Positions 8,323 through 8,551 of a DNA stretch of 8,551 nt are shown here, piece after piece. The number at the start of each line of letters is the position of its first letter. The first letter of the stretch is position 1. The stretch comes from Pseudomonadota bacterium (GTDB lineage Bacteria; Pseudomonadota; Alphaproteobacteria; Rickettsiales; UBA1997): positions 1 to 8,551 of the forward strand of contig RFXY01000035.1 in NCBI GenBank assembly GCA_009921385.1, written 5' to 3'. The position numbers and the translations under genes were made by a program. The notes beneath the pieces are model-generated. The model did no database searches, was not told the DNA's origin, and worked only from the letters and a program-made list of their open reading frames with translations.

Positions 8323-8352
8323 TTTTTCCATAAGCGATAGCTTATGGAAAAA
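8323..8352. repeat. Perfect 13-bp palindrome with GATA loop
   Basis: The arm TTTTTCCATAAGC (8323-8335) is exactly complementary to GCTTATGGAAAAA (8340-8352), with the 4-base loop GATA. It lies one base inside copy B of the 26-base repeat. T residues precede the stem and A residues follow it, the reverse of an intrinsic terminator, and they extend the stem instead of forming a U tail. Confidence 0.9.
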
Positions 8353-8442
8353 GACCAAGGTAGTGTTGTGAAACACGGTAGGATTCCCTTCGAAATATCG
8401 TCGGCGATCGTCTCCCAACAATACCCCGTCGACCTTCGGTCG

Positions 8443-8468
8443 CCACCGCTTCTAAAAAAGGGGAATTT
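8443..8468 (-). repeat. 26-base repeat, copy C (right end of inverted pair)
   Basis: On the minus strand this is the same motif as copy B with a single change (AGAAGCGGTGG against AGAAGGGGTGG). The change spoils one pair of the internal CCCCTT/AAGGGG hairpin. It stands next to the CGACC/GGTCG hairpin at 8430-8442. Confidence 0.85.
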
Positions 8469-8471
8469 TGC

Positions 8472-8530
8472 ACCGCACTTCGATCTAAATTTCTCTTCCA
8501 CGGAATGGGGAATTTAGATCGAAGTGTGGT
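8472..8530. repeat. Terminal 20-position inverted repeat (hairpin)
   Basis: The arms 8472-8491 and 8511-8530 pair at 20 positions, 19 Watson-Crick and one G:T (8475 with 8527), around a 19-base loop. The arm core CTTCGATCTAAATT is exact. The TCGATCTAAATT part also occurs at 8289-8300, directly before copy B. The longer form TCGATCTAAATTCCCC is present at 8289-8304 and, inverted, at 8507-8522. The hairpin is therefore made from the same sequence family as the edges of the neighbouring element. Confidence 0.85.
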
Positions 8531-8551
8531 ATTTATTTATGTAAATGGTAT

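Larger units (their letters stand above)
8296..8468. mobile_element. Candidate MITE/REP-like element with 26-bp inverted ends
   Basis: The 173-base unit is bounded by copies B and C of the 26-base repeat in opposite orientation. Inside are the 13-bp palindrome (8323-8352), a GTGTT/AACAC hairpin with GTGA loop (8363-8376), an ATCG/CGAT hairpin (8397-8408) and a CGACC/GGTCG hairpin with TTC loop (8430-8442). There is no transposase frame, so any movement would depend on an enzyme from elsewhere. Clear target-site duplications are not visible. Read on the minus strand, the pattern of AAGGGG-like stem, GGTGGC, small hairpin and GACGGGGT resembles, from memory, a repeat widespread in bacterial genomes. 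I cannot confirm this here. Confidence 0.5.
8202..8551. other. Gene-free right end filled with repeat-like, structured DNA
   Basis: After prmC there is no credible gene. A minus-strand reading frame spanning 8160-8501 is explained by the repeats. Bases 8202-8225 are plain A-rich spacer. From 8226 to 8530 the DNA is built from repeated and palindromic modules and is richer in G/C than the genes: 34 of 60 at 8401-8460. Bases 8531-8551 are AT-rich and run off the window. The region may also contain the end of the prmC transcript, but I see no classic hairpin plus T run. Confidence 0.8.

Noticed and set aside
8160..8501. A 113-codon minus-strand reading frame opposite the prmC end and the repeats
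   Set aside because: It overlaps the conserved C terminus of PrmC on the other strand, and its codons are made of the 26-base repeats and palindromes. No protein family is recognisable. Repeat-derived frames like this are often misannotated.
8226..8530. CRISPR array
   Set aside because: The copies differ in orientation, spacing is irregular (70 and about 120 bases) and the region is full of palindromes. There are no regular unique spacers and no cas genes.
1..8551. A new defence or biosynthetic system spanning several genes
   Set aside because: Apart from the two GNATs and the S66 enzyme, every gene is a conserved housekeeping gene. Nothing groups them into a defence, secretion or biosynthetic module.

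Overview
The window looks like ordinary chromosomal DNA from an AT-rich, probably host-associated alphaproteobacterium, in the broad neighbourhood of Rickettsiales or Holosporales. The grounds are the alphaproteobacterial wording of EF-Tu (for example [16 protein letters not shown] and [18 protein letters not shown]), the strongly AT-rich protein genes, the A/T-rich spacers and the lack of Shine-Dalgarno sequences. The placement rests on recognition by eye, not on a tree.

All seven genes lie on the plus strand. From left to right they are: tuf (elongation factor Tu, 91-1281); an LD-carboxypeptidase of the S66/LdcA family (1333-2268); two unrelated GNAT acetyltransferases (2252-2824 and 2829-3380), the first overlapping the end of the carboxypeptidase gene; leuS (leucyl-tRNA synthetase with its editing domain, 3488-6079); sucC (succinyl-CoA ligase beta subunit, 6158-7327); and prmC (release-factor glutamine methyltransferase, 7314-8201), whose best start overlaps the end of sucC. 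All frames are intact and near the usual family lengths.

Three genes (tuf, leuS, prmC) serve translation: aminoacyl-tRNA delivery, leucine charging and release-factor maturation. sucC belongs to the TCA cycle and the carboxypeptidase to murein recycling. The gene order looks shuffled. tuf stands outside the str/S10 ribosomal cluster, sucC lacks an adjacent sucD, and prmC lacks an adjacent prfA. The likely transcription units are tuf alone or with the following genes, ldcA-GNAT-GNAT as a tightly packed unit, leuS, and sucC-prmC.

The last 350 bases (8202-8551) hold no credible gene. They contain a composite, GC-richer, repeat-like region: three copies of a 26-base motif (two direct, one inverted), a perfect 13-bp palindrome, smaller hairpins and a 20-position terminal hairpin. 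This is the most unusual part of the window and looks like a non-autonomous mobile or REP/MITE-like element. The second structure worth attention is a perfect 15-bp inverted repeat inside the first codons of prmC, just after the sucC stop. I found no convincing new multi-gene system.
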